A DNA stretch of 64,000 nt from BPJU01 sp964425225 (GTDB taxonomy: Bacteria; Planctomycetota; Planctomycetia; Pirellulales; Pirellulaceae). The position numbers were made by a program, and so were the translations under genes. Numbering within the stretch: position 1 is the stretch's first letter; each line of letters starts with the position of its first letter. The stretch covers positions 35,741 to 99,740 of the forward strand of contig CAYRMD010000004.1 of assembly GCA_964425225.1 (NCBI GenBank), in the 5' to 3' direction. The notes below the pieces were generated by a model, which worked only from the letters and a program-made list of their open reading frames with translations, was not told the DNA's origin and did no database searches. Below are positions 17,731-26,102 of this stretch, in pieces.

Positions 17731-20700
17731 TCACGCCACCGTCTGTCCGCGAATCTATGAACTATGGGAAACCGGCGGGTATTTTCGCGCGGATCCGGAT
17801 CCCGTGCGCCCAGCTTATTGCATCGTGATCCCGCCCCCGAATGTCACGGGCGCTCTACACCTGGGACACGCCCTGAACAACACGTTGCAAGATATTCAGA
17901 TTCGTTTCCACCGCATGTTGGGTTTCAACTCGCTGTGGGTGCCCGGGACGGACCATGCCGGGATTGCCACGCAGGCGGTGGTCGAGCGGCGGTTGCTCGA
18001 GGAAGAAGGTTTGACCCGCCATCAACTGGGCCGCGAAGGTTTGGTCGCGCGCATTTGGCAGTGGAAAGACCAATACGAAGCGCGGATCTTGAGCCAATTG
18101 AAGCAGATGGGTTGTAGCTGTGATTGGCGTCGTACTCGCTTCACGCTCGACCCGATCTGCGCTCGGGCGGTTCGCTATACGTTCTTCGATCTATTTCGCA
18201 GGGAGCTGATTTTCCGCGGTAAACGCCTGGTCAATTGGGATACCTATTTGCAAACGGCGATTAGCGACGACGAAGTGTTCACCGAAAGCGTTCCTGGCCA
18301 TTTGTGGCATTTGCGTTATCCGGTCATCGATCCGCAACCGGGGGAACCACAGTACGTGGTCGTAGCGACAACGCGCCCTGAAACCATGCTGGGGGATACG
18401 GCGGTTGCCGTGCATCCGGATCCAAGAGCGGCTTTGGATGAAGCGCTGGAGGAGCTGCAACGCAAGCGAGCCGTAGCGGGGGCCAAAGAGCAAAAAGAGC
18501 TCGAGGCCGAGTATCAAGACCTGGTGGCGCGCCGCCAAACGTTGCTCCCGCTACTGGAAACCTTGCGCGACATGGCACGCGCTGGACGGTGTGTTCGGCT
18601 GCCCCTCGTCGACCGGCCTATACCGTTGATCATGGACACCTGGGCCAAACCTCAGCTCGGTAGCGGCTGTGTCAAGATCACACCGGCACATGATCCGAAC
18701 GACTATCAAGTCGGTTTACGGCACCGGTTGCCGATGATCAATATTTTGAACCCTGATGGCACGCTCAATGAGCAGGCGGGCGCATTTTGCGGCTTACCCA
18801 TCGAGGAAGCTCGAAAAGCGGTTGTTCAAGCGCTAGAAGCACAGGGGCTGTTGGAAAAAGTCGAGCCGTACACGGTGGATCTACCACATTCGGACCGCAG
18901 CAAAACACCCATTGAACCGCTGTTGACCGATCAGTGGTTTATCAAAATGGAACAGTTGGCTGAAATGGCCATGGCTGCTGTGAAGGATGGGCGGATCCGA
19001 ATTGTTCCAGCGCGCTATGCAAAAATGTACCTGGACTGGCTATCAGAAAAACGTGACTGGCCGGTCAGCCGGCAGCTCTGGTGGGGCCATCAGATCCCGG
19101 TGTGGACTCGGCCTGTTCACAACGAGCTGCAACGGCGCGAATGGGTCGACCGAATCGAAGCCCTACCTTCGTTCCACCAGGGGCAAGTGGCGTATCAGTT
19201 CGAGCCTGTGGAAGGAACGGACGGTGGTCGCCTGCATGTGTCGATACGCGACGAGAATCCTGTGCTGGAATCGCAGTTCGAATCCTGGGGCTTTGTGCGC
19301 GATCCGGATGTGCTCGACACGTGGTTCAGTTCGGCTCTTTGGCCCCACTCGACGCTTGGCTGGCCCGATACCACTGAAGAACTCCGATGCTTCTATCCCA
19401 CAAGTACGCTCATTACTAGTCGGGACATCATCACGCTTTGGGTCGCACGTATGGTAATGATGGGCCTCAATAACACCGGCCAGATTCCGTTCCACGAGGT
19501 CTATGTGCACCCGAAGATTTTGGACGGTGAAGGCGAGACGATGTCCAAATCCAAGGGTAACGGAATCGATCCGTTGGACATTATCGCCAAGTTTGGGCCC
19601 GACGCATTGCGGTTTGCAATGGCTTATTTGACTACCGAAACTCAAGACATTCGGATGCCGGTAGAGTTCGAGTGTCCCCATTGTGAATCGCTGATCAAGC
19701 AAACGCGCGAAAACCGTATGCTGCCGCGTTTAACGTGCCCGAAATGCAACAAAGATTTTGCTACGCAGTGGGCCGCGCGACCCGAGGAGCAGGCCTTGCC
19801 ACGGGCTGCCGTGGTAAGCGAGCGATTCGAGCAAGCGCGAAACTTTTGCAATAAACTCTGGAACGCTGCTCGGTTTGTGCTCCGTAATTTGGACGACTTT
19901 CAGCCGGGAGCCATCACCTTCAGCGAACTGCATCTGGAAGATCGGTGGATTCTCAGCCGCTTGGCTGCGGTCAGTCAAACCGTTACCACGGCCTTAGAAG
20001 CCTACCAGTATGCGGACGCAGCCCGTGAACTCTACAGTTTTGCCTGGGATGAATTCTGCAGCTTTTATATCGAGATGATGAAGGGCCGTTTGGCCGATAG
20101 CCAGCAACGTGTTCTGGCGCAGCGCATGCTTGCCTTCGCCTTGGATGCTTTGTTGCGGCTACTCCAACCCATAATTCCGTTTATTACAGAAGAAGTATGG
20201 CGGCTGCTGAACCAAGTTGCGTTGCGGCGAGGCTGGAACGCCGAAGCGGCACCGGAGGCCTTGATTGTGGCTCCTTGGCCGCGCCTGCAGGCCTCCTGGA
20301 TCGATCCTGCCATCGAGCAACGTTTCCGCGTCTTTCAAGGAGTATTGGGGGCGGTGCGCGAAATCCGCAGTCGACACAACATCGCGCCACGGAGTCCCAT
20401 CGAATTCTGCGTGCGCTGTAGCGATGCGGATGGGGCAACGCTGCAGTCGATGCAATCCTATTTCGGACGCATGGCCAACGCGAAATTGACGGCGGCGGGT
20501 ACCGAGATCACCGCTCCGTTACCTCACGCCGTTAGCCATTTAAGTTGGGCCGATGTTTACGTGAGTTTAGCCGGCCTCATCGATGTCGTGGCTGAGCGTA
20601 AACGATTGGAAAAGCAGTATGGCGACCTGCTGCGCAACATCGAAGCGAAACAAAAGAAGTTGGCGAATCGTCAATTTCGCGAACGCGCCCCTCAGGACGT

Positions 20701-20797
20701 GGTGCAACGCGAGGAGCAAAGTCTGGAACAACTGCGCCAACAGCTTAGTGGTATCCAATTAGCTTTATCGCAGCTGCCGCCCGCTGCTACGACGTGA
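17699..20797 (+). CDS. valS: Valine--tRNA ligase with two insertions
   Basis: A 1032-residue class I synthetase that attaches valine to tRNA-Val. Motifs: PPPNVTGALHLGHAL (HIGH-like, about residue 50), WGHQIPVW, and KMSKS-type GETMSKSKGNGIDP (about 610). The C-terminal coiled-coil arm (ERKRLEKQYGDLLRNIEAKQKKLA) matches ValRS. Two insertions stand out. One is a charged, helical, coiled-coil-like segment of about 50 residues in the editing domain, between GDTAVAVHPDP and RLPLVDRPIPLI (about 245-295). The other is a Cys4 zinc ribbon just after KMSKS (about 658-685: CPHC...CPKC). The start ATG at 17699 lies inside the cimA 3' end; a longer frame (17627) has no family similarity. Confidence 0.95.
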   Translation: MNSIDLPNRFDHATVCPRIYELWETGGYFRADPDPVRPAYCIVIPPPNVTGALHLGHALNNTLQDIQIRFHRMLGFNSLWVPGTDHAGIATQAVVERRLLEEEGLTRHQLGREGLVARIWQWKDQYEARILSQLKQMGCSCDWRRTRFTLDPICARAVRYTFFDLFRRELIFRGKRLVNWDTYLQTAISDDEVFTESVPGHLWHLRYPVIDPQPGEPQYVVVATTRPETMLGDTAVAVHPDPRAALDEALEELQRKRAVAGAKEQKELEAEYQDLVARRQTLLPLLETLRDMARAGRCVRLPLVDRPIPLIMDTWAKPQLGSGCVKITPAHDPNDYQVGLRHRLPMINILNPDGTLNEQAGAFCGLPIEEARKAVVQALEAQGLLEKVEPYTVDLPHSDRSKTPIEPLLTDQWFIKMEQLAEMAMAAVKDGRIRIVPARYAKMYLDWLSEKRDWPVSRQLWWGHQIPVWTRPVHNELQRREWVDRIEALPSFHQGQVAYQFEPVEGTDGGRLHVSIRDENPVLESQFESWGFVRDPDVLDTWFSSALWPHSTLGWPDTTEELRCFYPTSTLITSRDIITLWVARMVMMGLNNTGQIPFHEVYVHPKILDGEGETMSKSKGNGIDPLDIIAKFGPDALRFAMAYLTTETQDIRMPVEFECPHCESLIKQTRENRMLPRLTCPKCNKDFATQWAARPEEQALPRAAVVSERFEQARNFCNKLWNAARFVLRNLDDFQPGAITFSELHLEDRWILSRLAAVSQTVTTALEAYQYADAARELYSFAWDEFCSFYIEMMKGRLADSQQRVLAQRMLAFALDALLRLLQPIIPFITEEVWRLLNQVALRRGWNAEAAPEALIVAPWPRLQASWIDPAIEQRFRVFQGVLGAVREIRSRHNIAPRSPIEFCVRCSDADGATLQSMQSYFGRMANAKLTAAGTEITAPLPHAVSHLSWADVYVSLAGLIDVVAERKRLEKQYGDLLRNIEAKQKKLANRQFRERAPQDVVQREEQSLEQLRQQLSGIQLALSQLPPAATT

Positions 20798-20831
20798 CCG
20801 GGCTGCGATCTTGAGGAAGCGTCCGGCGACG

Positions 20832-21242
20832 CTAGGTACCGCCTTCGAGCACCTCTTGAAGTACGGCTTCGTTCACATAAATCGGCAGAGTCGGTCGACA
20901 AGTCATCGCAACGGCGATGGCATCCGAAGGCCGCGAATCAACTTCTATTAGTTCGCCATTCACGCGAATTCTCAGGTGCGCATAATACGTATGATTGCGT
21001 AGCTCGGTTATCACCACGCTGTCGAGCTCGCCCCCCAAAGCCTTTACCACATTAACCACCAGGTCATGAGTCAACGGACGTTCGTTTTGAATCCGTTTGA
21101 CGCGCCGGTCAATACTTTGTGCCTCGAATATGCCGATGACGATCGGAAACTCACGCTCACCATCGACCTCTTTGAGGTAAATGATCTGCTGGTCAATAAT
21201 ATCGCTCAGGATAATGCGTGAAAGTTGCATCTGCACCAGCAT
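20832..21242 (-). CDS. Bifunctional nuclease family protein (BFN/DUF151)
   Basis: A 136-residue protein. The sequence follows the DUF151/BFN pattern from its N-terminus: LKEVDGEREFPIVIGIFEAQSI, RPLTHDLVVNVVKALGG, VVITELRNHTYYAHLRI, and EVDSRPSDAIAVAMTCRPTLPIYVNE. The first named members were reported as stress-linked nucleases in plants; homologues are widespread in Thermotoga, actinobacteria and planctomycetes, and their bacterial role is not settled. It is convergent with valS and lies downstream of lysC on the same strand, about 190 bases away. Confidence 0.9.
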   Translation of the reverse strand: MLVQMQLSRIILSDIIDQQIIYLKEVDGEREFPIVIGIFEAQSIDRRVKRIQNERPLTHDLVVNVVKALGGELDSVVITELRNHTYYAHLRIRVNGELIEVDSRPSDAIAVAMTCRPTLPIYVNEAVLQEVLEGGT

Positions 21243-21428
21243 GGCGGGTGCCTTTCCCAGTAAACTTCCGGTCGCGTCGCCAACGGTCGGATGTCACACG
21301 CAGGTTAGGTACCTTCTTCATTATAACCGCGCCCAGCATAGCTCGTAGCGGTAGCCGCACCGAACGTGGCCCTCGAACGGGCTCACCCGTGCACCTGCTC
21401 GTGATTCCAGCCAGGAGCCCGAGCGCAC

Positions 21429-23222
21429 TCAAGTTTGGAATTCACGGAAGTTCTGGCACAGCGCTTTCTGAGCCAGTTGACCTTGGTCGGCTTCCACTAC
21501 GACATTGAGACGCACTTCACTGGTACTGATCATGTCCACGTTGATCGCGGCGTGAGCCAAAGCTTCGAAGGTACGGGTTGCCACATCGGTATGACTGCGC
21601 AAACCGATACCGCTTACCGACAATTTGGCCACAGCCGGCGCATGCGAAACACGCCCCCAATCCAGTGTGCTCTTTAGTTTTTCCGAAACTTCGACGGCCA
21701 GTCCGACTTGCGACCGCGGTACGGTGAACGAAATGCTGGCAGCTCCATTAGCACCTTTGTGACTCTGCACGATCATGTCGACAAACACGCCGTGGTCTGC
21801 CACGTGGCGGAAAAGACAAGCCGCAATTCCGGGGCGATCCGGAACACCGTGAATCGTGACACGTGCCTGGGTTTCGTCCAGTGTGATTTCGTCAATGGTC
21901 AGTTGTTCCATGTTGACGTGTTGGAGGCGGGACAGTACATCCACAGCGTTCGTTTCACGCCGCGGTATGGCTGTCGAACGGAACCGTTCCGCCGGGGCAC
22001 GCGCCTCGGGGGGCTTGTCCAAATGAAACGCGGCATGTACGGCACGCAAGGCGCGCTGCGCCTCCTGGCGGTCTACGAGCACCGAAATCTTGATTTCGCT
22101 GGTGGTAATCATCTGGATATTGATGCCCGCATCGGCCAGGGCCTGGAACATCGTGGCAGCCACCCCTTTTTGATGGGCCATGCCCAGTCCCACTACCGAG
22201 ACTTTGGAAACGTTTTCGTCCCAAGAGACACCCGCAGCGCCTAATCGACGAGCTGCTTCCTGGGTTGCTTGCAGCGTTGCCGCCAACTCGGCACGCGGCA
22301 CGGTAAAGGATATGTTGGCTTGATCCGGTGAACCGATATCTTGCACAATCATGTCGACTGAGATGTTCCGGCGGGCAATCGGAGCAAATAGCTCGAAACT
22401 GGTACCCGGTACGTTCGGCACACCGGCTACTGTTATCCGCGCCTCATCTTTGACCAATGCCGCACCGCAGACCGCCACGTCGGCCGACTCAGGTTCGTCG
22501 ACGATCATGGTGCCAGGCGCATCGGTGAAGCTGCTTCGCACATGGACCGCGACTCCGTATTTCTTGGCAAATTCGATCGAGCGGTTGTGCATCACTCCGG
22601 CACCGAGGCTGGCCATTTCCAGCATTTCGTCATAGCTGATTTGATCTAATCGCCGAGCTTCTGGCACCACGCGCGGATCGGTGGTAAAGACCCCGTCCAC
22701 ATCGGTGTAAATCTCGCATTGGTCCGCCCGAAGCACTGCGGCAAGTGCCACGGCTGTCGTGTCGCTCCCACCGCGTCCCAACGTCGTAATATTGAAATCC
22801 TCGTCAATGCCCTGGAATCCGGCTGCAATCACGATACGGCCTTCGTTCAGCCACCGAAAAATCCGATCGGTCGCGATCGACCGGATGCGAGCCTTCGTAT
22901 AGCGGCTGTCGGTAATGATGCCGATTTGGGCTCCGGTAAGACTGATGGCGCGGTGCCCTAACGCCTCGATGGCCATGGCCATCAATGCCACGCTTACCTG
23001 CTCGCCCGTCGACAACAGCATGTCCATTTCGCGAGCCGGCGGATGCTCGTTGATTTGGTGCGCCAACTCGATAAGCCTGTCGGTATTGTCACCCATGGCG
23101 CTGACGACCACCACGACTTGGTGGCCCTGTTGCTGAGCGCGGATGGCTTTGCGTGCTGCGCTCAATATCTTTTCAGCATCCGCAACGCTCGAACCGCCGA
23201 ACTTCTGCACAGTCAAGCCCAT
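21429..23222 (-). CDS. lysC: Aspartate kinase with extra ACT domains
   Basis: A 597-residue protein, far longer than the usual 400-450. Residues 1-250 are the kinase (VQKFGGSSVADAEKI, VVVSAMGDNTD, STGEQVSVALMA, LGRGGSDTTAVALAA, YTDVDGVFTTDPR), which phosphorylates L-aspartate at the entry to the lysine, threonine and methionine pathways. The C-terminal half holds what look like four ACT repeats in two pairs: VAGVPNVPGTSFELFAPIA and VVGLGMAHQKGVAATMFQAL, then IHGVPDRPGIAACLFRHVA and VSGIGLRSHTDVATRTFEAL. A proline/alanine-containing linker separates the pairs. Duplicated ACT pairs suggest feedback control by more than one effector. It is the last gene of hom-(PGM-like)-lysC, 22 bases after its neighbour. 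Confidence 0.95.
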   Translation of the reverse strand: MGLTVQKFGGSSVADAEKILSAARKAIRAQQQGHQVVVVVSAMGDNTDRLIELAHQINEHPPAREMDMLLSTGEQVSVALMAMAIEALGHRAISLTGAQIGIITDSRYTKARIRSIATDRIFRWLNEGRIVIAAGFQGIDEDFNITTLGRGGSDTTAVALAAVLRADQCEIYTDVDGVFTTDPRVVPEARRLDQISYDEMLEMASLGAGVMHNRSIEFAKKYGVAVHVRSSFTDAPGTMIVDEPESADVAVCGAALVKDEARITVAGVPNVPGTSFELFAPIARRNISVDMIVQDIGSPDQANISFTVPRAELAATLQATQEAARRLGAAGVSWDENVSKVSVVGLGMAHQKGVAATMFQALADAGINIQMITTSEIKISVLVDRQEAQRALRAVHAAFHLDKPPEARAPAERFRSTAIPRRETNAVDVLSRLQHVNMEQLTIDEITLDETQARVTIHGVPDRPGIAACLFRHVADHGVFVDMIVQSHKGANGAASISFTVPRSQVGLAVEVSEKLKSTLDWGRVSHAPAVAKLSVSGIGLRSHTDVATRTFEALAHAAINVDMISTSEVRLNVVVEADQGQLAQKALCQNFREFQT

Positions 23223-23244
23223 AATGGAATCTTCCGTCCTCCGT

Positions 23245-24462
23245 TCAAAAGCGTTCTTGAAGAAAACTCTCCATCAACCTCCAACCTTCGGCAAACTCCC
23301 AACCGGAACGCTCGGCTGCAGCTTCGCTATACACCGTCGCGGCATCCGGTGGAATTCCTGTACCTCCCATCGCAAACGGTACCCAACCATGACTATGGGT
23401 TTTCAGCCGGATGGGAGTCGGATGGTCCGGGCAAATGAGAATGCGGTAGGATCCGTACTGTTGGAGAGCCTCGACGAGAGGTGTAACGATCTTTTGGTCG
23501 ATGTGCTCCAAAGCTTGTACTTTTGCGTCGGCGCGGCCTTCGTGACTGGCTTCGTCCGGGGCTTCGATGTGCACGCACACCAAATCCACTTCGTTGAGAC
23601 TTTGCACGGCGTAGCGGCCTTTAGCTGCGTAGTCAGTGTCGAGATAACCGGTTGCTCCAGGTACTTCGATGACGCGCCAGCCTATCAGACGTGCTAAACC
23701 TCGCAAAAGATCCACCGCCGTGATCATGGCGCCCCGCACTCCGAAACGAGCTTCGAAAGACTCCAAACGGGGCGCCTGGCCCAGACCCCAGAGCCAAACA
23801 TGGGTGGCTGCACGTTTGCCTAAACTGCGGCGCCGTCGATTAACCGGATGCTGGGAAAATACGCGCTCACTCAACTCCATCCACGCATAAAGAACATCGC
23901 TTCCGGGGCCGCGCGGGTAGTCATCTTCGACCGATTTATCCGTAAGATCATGGGGTGGAGTCGTACGCGTTTCCCGGCTAAACAACGCTTGCGCATCGTG
24001 GCCACGATAAATCAATAAATTGCGGTAACTTACTCCGGGCACGAACTGCCAATGACCCGCGGCATCGGCTGGCAACGCTTCTTGCAAAGCGGCCAACAAT
24101 TCGCGTGCTTCTTCGGTCGAGATATGACCGGCGGTAAAGTCTTGCATTTGCTGGTTCTGAATGGTGACCAAATTGCAGCGAATTGCCCAGTCCGACGGCC
24201 CTAAGGCGATGCCCTGCGCTGCGGCTTCCAGCGGAGCACGTCCCGTGAAATAACGGTTCGGGTCATATCCAAGCAGGCTCAAATTGGCTACATCCGAACC
24301 GGCTGGAAGATGAGCCGGAACGTGCTGCGCGCGTCCAACACGGCCCAACTGCGCGATGCGGTCCATAGACGGCGTATGAGCAGCCTCCAGCGGTGTGCGT
24401 CCACCGAGTTCCTGAAGCGGTTCATCCGCCGACCCGTCTGGAATCACAATCGCGTATTTCAT
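23245..24462 (-). CDS. Phosphoglycerate-mutase-like protein, probable homoserine kinase
   Basis: A 405-residue alkaline-phosphatase-superfamily protein of the archaeal ApgM type. The start MKYAIVIPDGSADEPLQELGG, then GRTPLEAAHTPSMD, AGSDVANLSLLGYDP and, near the end, HIEAPDEASHEG and ICPDHPTPIRLKTHSHGWVPF supply the metal-binding Asp, His and nucleophilic Ser residues. It would normally be annotated 2,3-bisphosphoglycerate-independent phosphoglycerate mutase. Its position between homoserine dehydrogenase and aspartate kinase, with no thrB nearby, matches the ApgM-like subfamily proposed, and in Desulfovibrio supported by genetics, as an alternative homoserine kinase. I infer that role here; glycolytic mutase activity cannot be excluded from sequence alone. 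Confidence 0.85.
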   Translation of the reverse strand: MKYAIVIPDGSADEPLQELGGRTPLEAAHTPSMDRIAQLGRVGRAQHVPAHLPAGSDVANLSLLGYDPNRYFTGRAPLEAAAQGIALGPSDWAIRCNLVTIQNQQMQDFTAGHISTEEARELLAALQEALPADAAGHWQFVPGVSYRNLLIYRGHDAQALFSRETRTTPPHDLTDKSVEDDYPRGPGSDVLYAWMELSERVFSQHPVNRRRRSLGKRAATHVWLWGLGQAPRLESFEARFGVRGAMITAVDLLRGLARLIGWRVIEVPGATGYLDTDYAAKGRYAVQSLNEVDLVCVHIEAPDEASHEGRADAKVQALEHIDQKIVTPLVEALQQYGSYRILICPDHPTPIRLKTHSHGWVPFAMGGTGIPPDAATVYSEAAAERSGWEFAEGWRLMESFLQERF

Positions 24463-24517
24463 CTTTCGGATCCCATCATGGCTCCACGGTAGATCGATGC
24501 CTTAGCACAACGCGTGC

Positions 24518-25816
24518 TCAGTCATCCAACACGCGCAGGCACACCCCGGGGGCCTGCACCACCGCCAAGCGCCGAATCTCGACTAATGCTTCTTGCATGT
24601 TATGTTCGCTGGCCCGATGGGTCATGATAACCAAAGGCACGACCGGCGCATCACCTTGCTGTTCGTGTTGGATAACCGAGGCGATCGAGATTGCGTGTCG
24701 CCCGAGCCCACCTGCGATTTCCGCCAACACGCCGGGTCGATCCACCACGTCCAATCGCAAATAATAGCGCCGCCATTGATGCTGCGGCCCACAAAGGACC
24801 TGCACGCCACCGACCGAATCCCACAATTTCAGTGTGCGAAACGTGATCGGCATGCGCCCAACCACCATATCGATCATATCCGCCACTACGGCCGATGCGG
24901 TGGGCATCTGGCCAGCTCCTAAACCGTGATAAAAAATCCGGCCAACCGCATCGCCTACGACACTGATCGCATTATACGCATCGCGGACGCTGGCCATGGG
25001 ACTACCACTACGCACAAGCATGGGTGCGACACGTAACTCTAAACCCTCGGCGAGCGTCCGGGCCTGCGCAATTAACCGAATGCGATACCCCAACTCACCC
25101 GCAAAACGGATGTCGGCCTGACTCAATTGATCGATGCCTTCCCGAGCAATCTGCTCCCAGGGTATTCGAGCGCCGAAAGCGAGTTGCGCAAGGATGGCCA
25201 ATTTCTGCGCCGCGTCAGTACCATTGACATCTAACGATGGATCGGCCTCGGCATATCCCCGGCGTTGCGCTTCGCGAAGAGCATCCTCGTAGGCCGCTCC
25301 GTGCTCCTCCATCTGCGTAATGATAAAATTCGATGTGCCGTTCAAAATTCCGTGCAGCGACAGGATCTGATTGGCCGCCAAACATTGGGCGATGTTGGTC
25401 ACGATCGGAATCCCACCGGCGACGGCAGCGTCAAAGGCGATGGACCGTCCTAACTCGCGAGCCCGATCGAAAAGCTCCGGCCCATATTCAGCCAGCAAAG
25501 CTTTGTTGGCCGTCACCACATCTTTGCCACTTTCCACAAGCTGTAGCAGGATCGATCGGGCCGGTTCCAAACCACCTACCAACAGAGCCACCACCCGTAT
25601 CTCGCGATCTTCCAAGACCAGCGATAAGTTGTCCGTAAGGAGGTCAGCCGGAAGCCGGAATTCTCGAGGTCGCGTTCGATCCCGCACGACCACCCGTGCC
25701 AGCTCCATGCGGCAACCGGCACGCTGCGTCAACCGCCGCTGCTGCTCAACGAGCAGTCGCGCAACACCCGTGCCGACGGTACCCATACCTATTATGGCTA
25801 CTTTTACTTCCTTCAT
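24518..25816 (-). CDS. hom: Homoserine dehydrogenase
   Basis: A 432-residue protein. It reduces aspartate semialdehyde to homoserine. The N-terminal NAD(P) fold begins VKVAIIGMGTVGTGVARLL; the catalytic domain has VVTANKALLAEYGPELF, AFDAAVAGGIPIV, LHGILNGTSNFIITQM, and EADPSLDVNGTDAAQKLAILAQLAFG with the catalytic Lys/Asp pair. A C-terminal ACT domain (RLDVVDRPGVLAEIAGGLGRHAISIASVIQ) indicates feedback inhibition. It is the first gene of the operon, 55 bases ahead of the PGM-like gene. A possible promoter lies about 40 bases upstream. Confidence 0.95.
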   Translation of the reverse strand: MKEVKVAIIGMGTVGTGVARLLVEQQRRLTQRAGCRMELARVVVRDRTRPREFRLPADLLTDNLSLVLEDREIRVVALLVGGLEPARSILLQLVESGKDVVTANKALLAEYGPELFDRARELGRSIAFDAAVAGGIPIVTNIAQCLAANQILSLHGILNGTSNFIITQMEEHGAAYEDALREAQRRGYAEADPSLDVNGTDAAQKLAILAQLAFGARIPWEQIAREGIDQLSQADIRFAGELGYRIRLIAQARTLAEGLELRVAPMLVRSGSPMASVRDAYNAISVVGDAVGRIFYHGLGAGQMPTASAVVADMIDMVVGRMPITFRTLKLWDSVGGVQVLCGPQHQWRRYYLRLDVVDRPGVLAEIAGGLGRHAISIASVIQHEQQGDAPVVPLVIMTHRASEHNMQEALVEIRRLAVVQAPGVCLRVLDD

Positions 25817-25857
25817 ATTGAGTACAATACTTGCGGTTGCTTCGGTGGGAATGCTCT

Positions 25858-25887
25858 ATGCTAGGTCGCAACCCGTCGAGGCGTCAA
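25858..25887 (-). promoter_or_regulatory. Possible sigma-70 promoter of hom operon
   Basis: On the minus strand TTGACG (25882-25887) and TAGCAT (25858-25863) are separated by 18 bases and would start transcription about 35 bases ahead of the hom ATG. This is a consensus-like pair found by eye, with no experimental support. Confidence 0.35.
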
Positions 25888-26102
25888 CCCGCGTTGACTT
25901 TGTCCGGCCTGTGCCGAACTGGCGGCGGCCACGGTGAGGGTGACTTCTGGGTACAGAAAAAAACTTGACTAGATCTTGCCCCATATGTCAGGCTGTTATT
26001 TACGGGGCGGCGAAGGGTACGTCGAGCCCGGTTCCGAGTAGGCTCGTTGAACGGCCGGTGGGGCGCTCGCGTATAAAAAACCGCCAGTTGGAGGTGTAAG
26101 TC

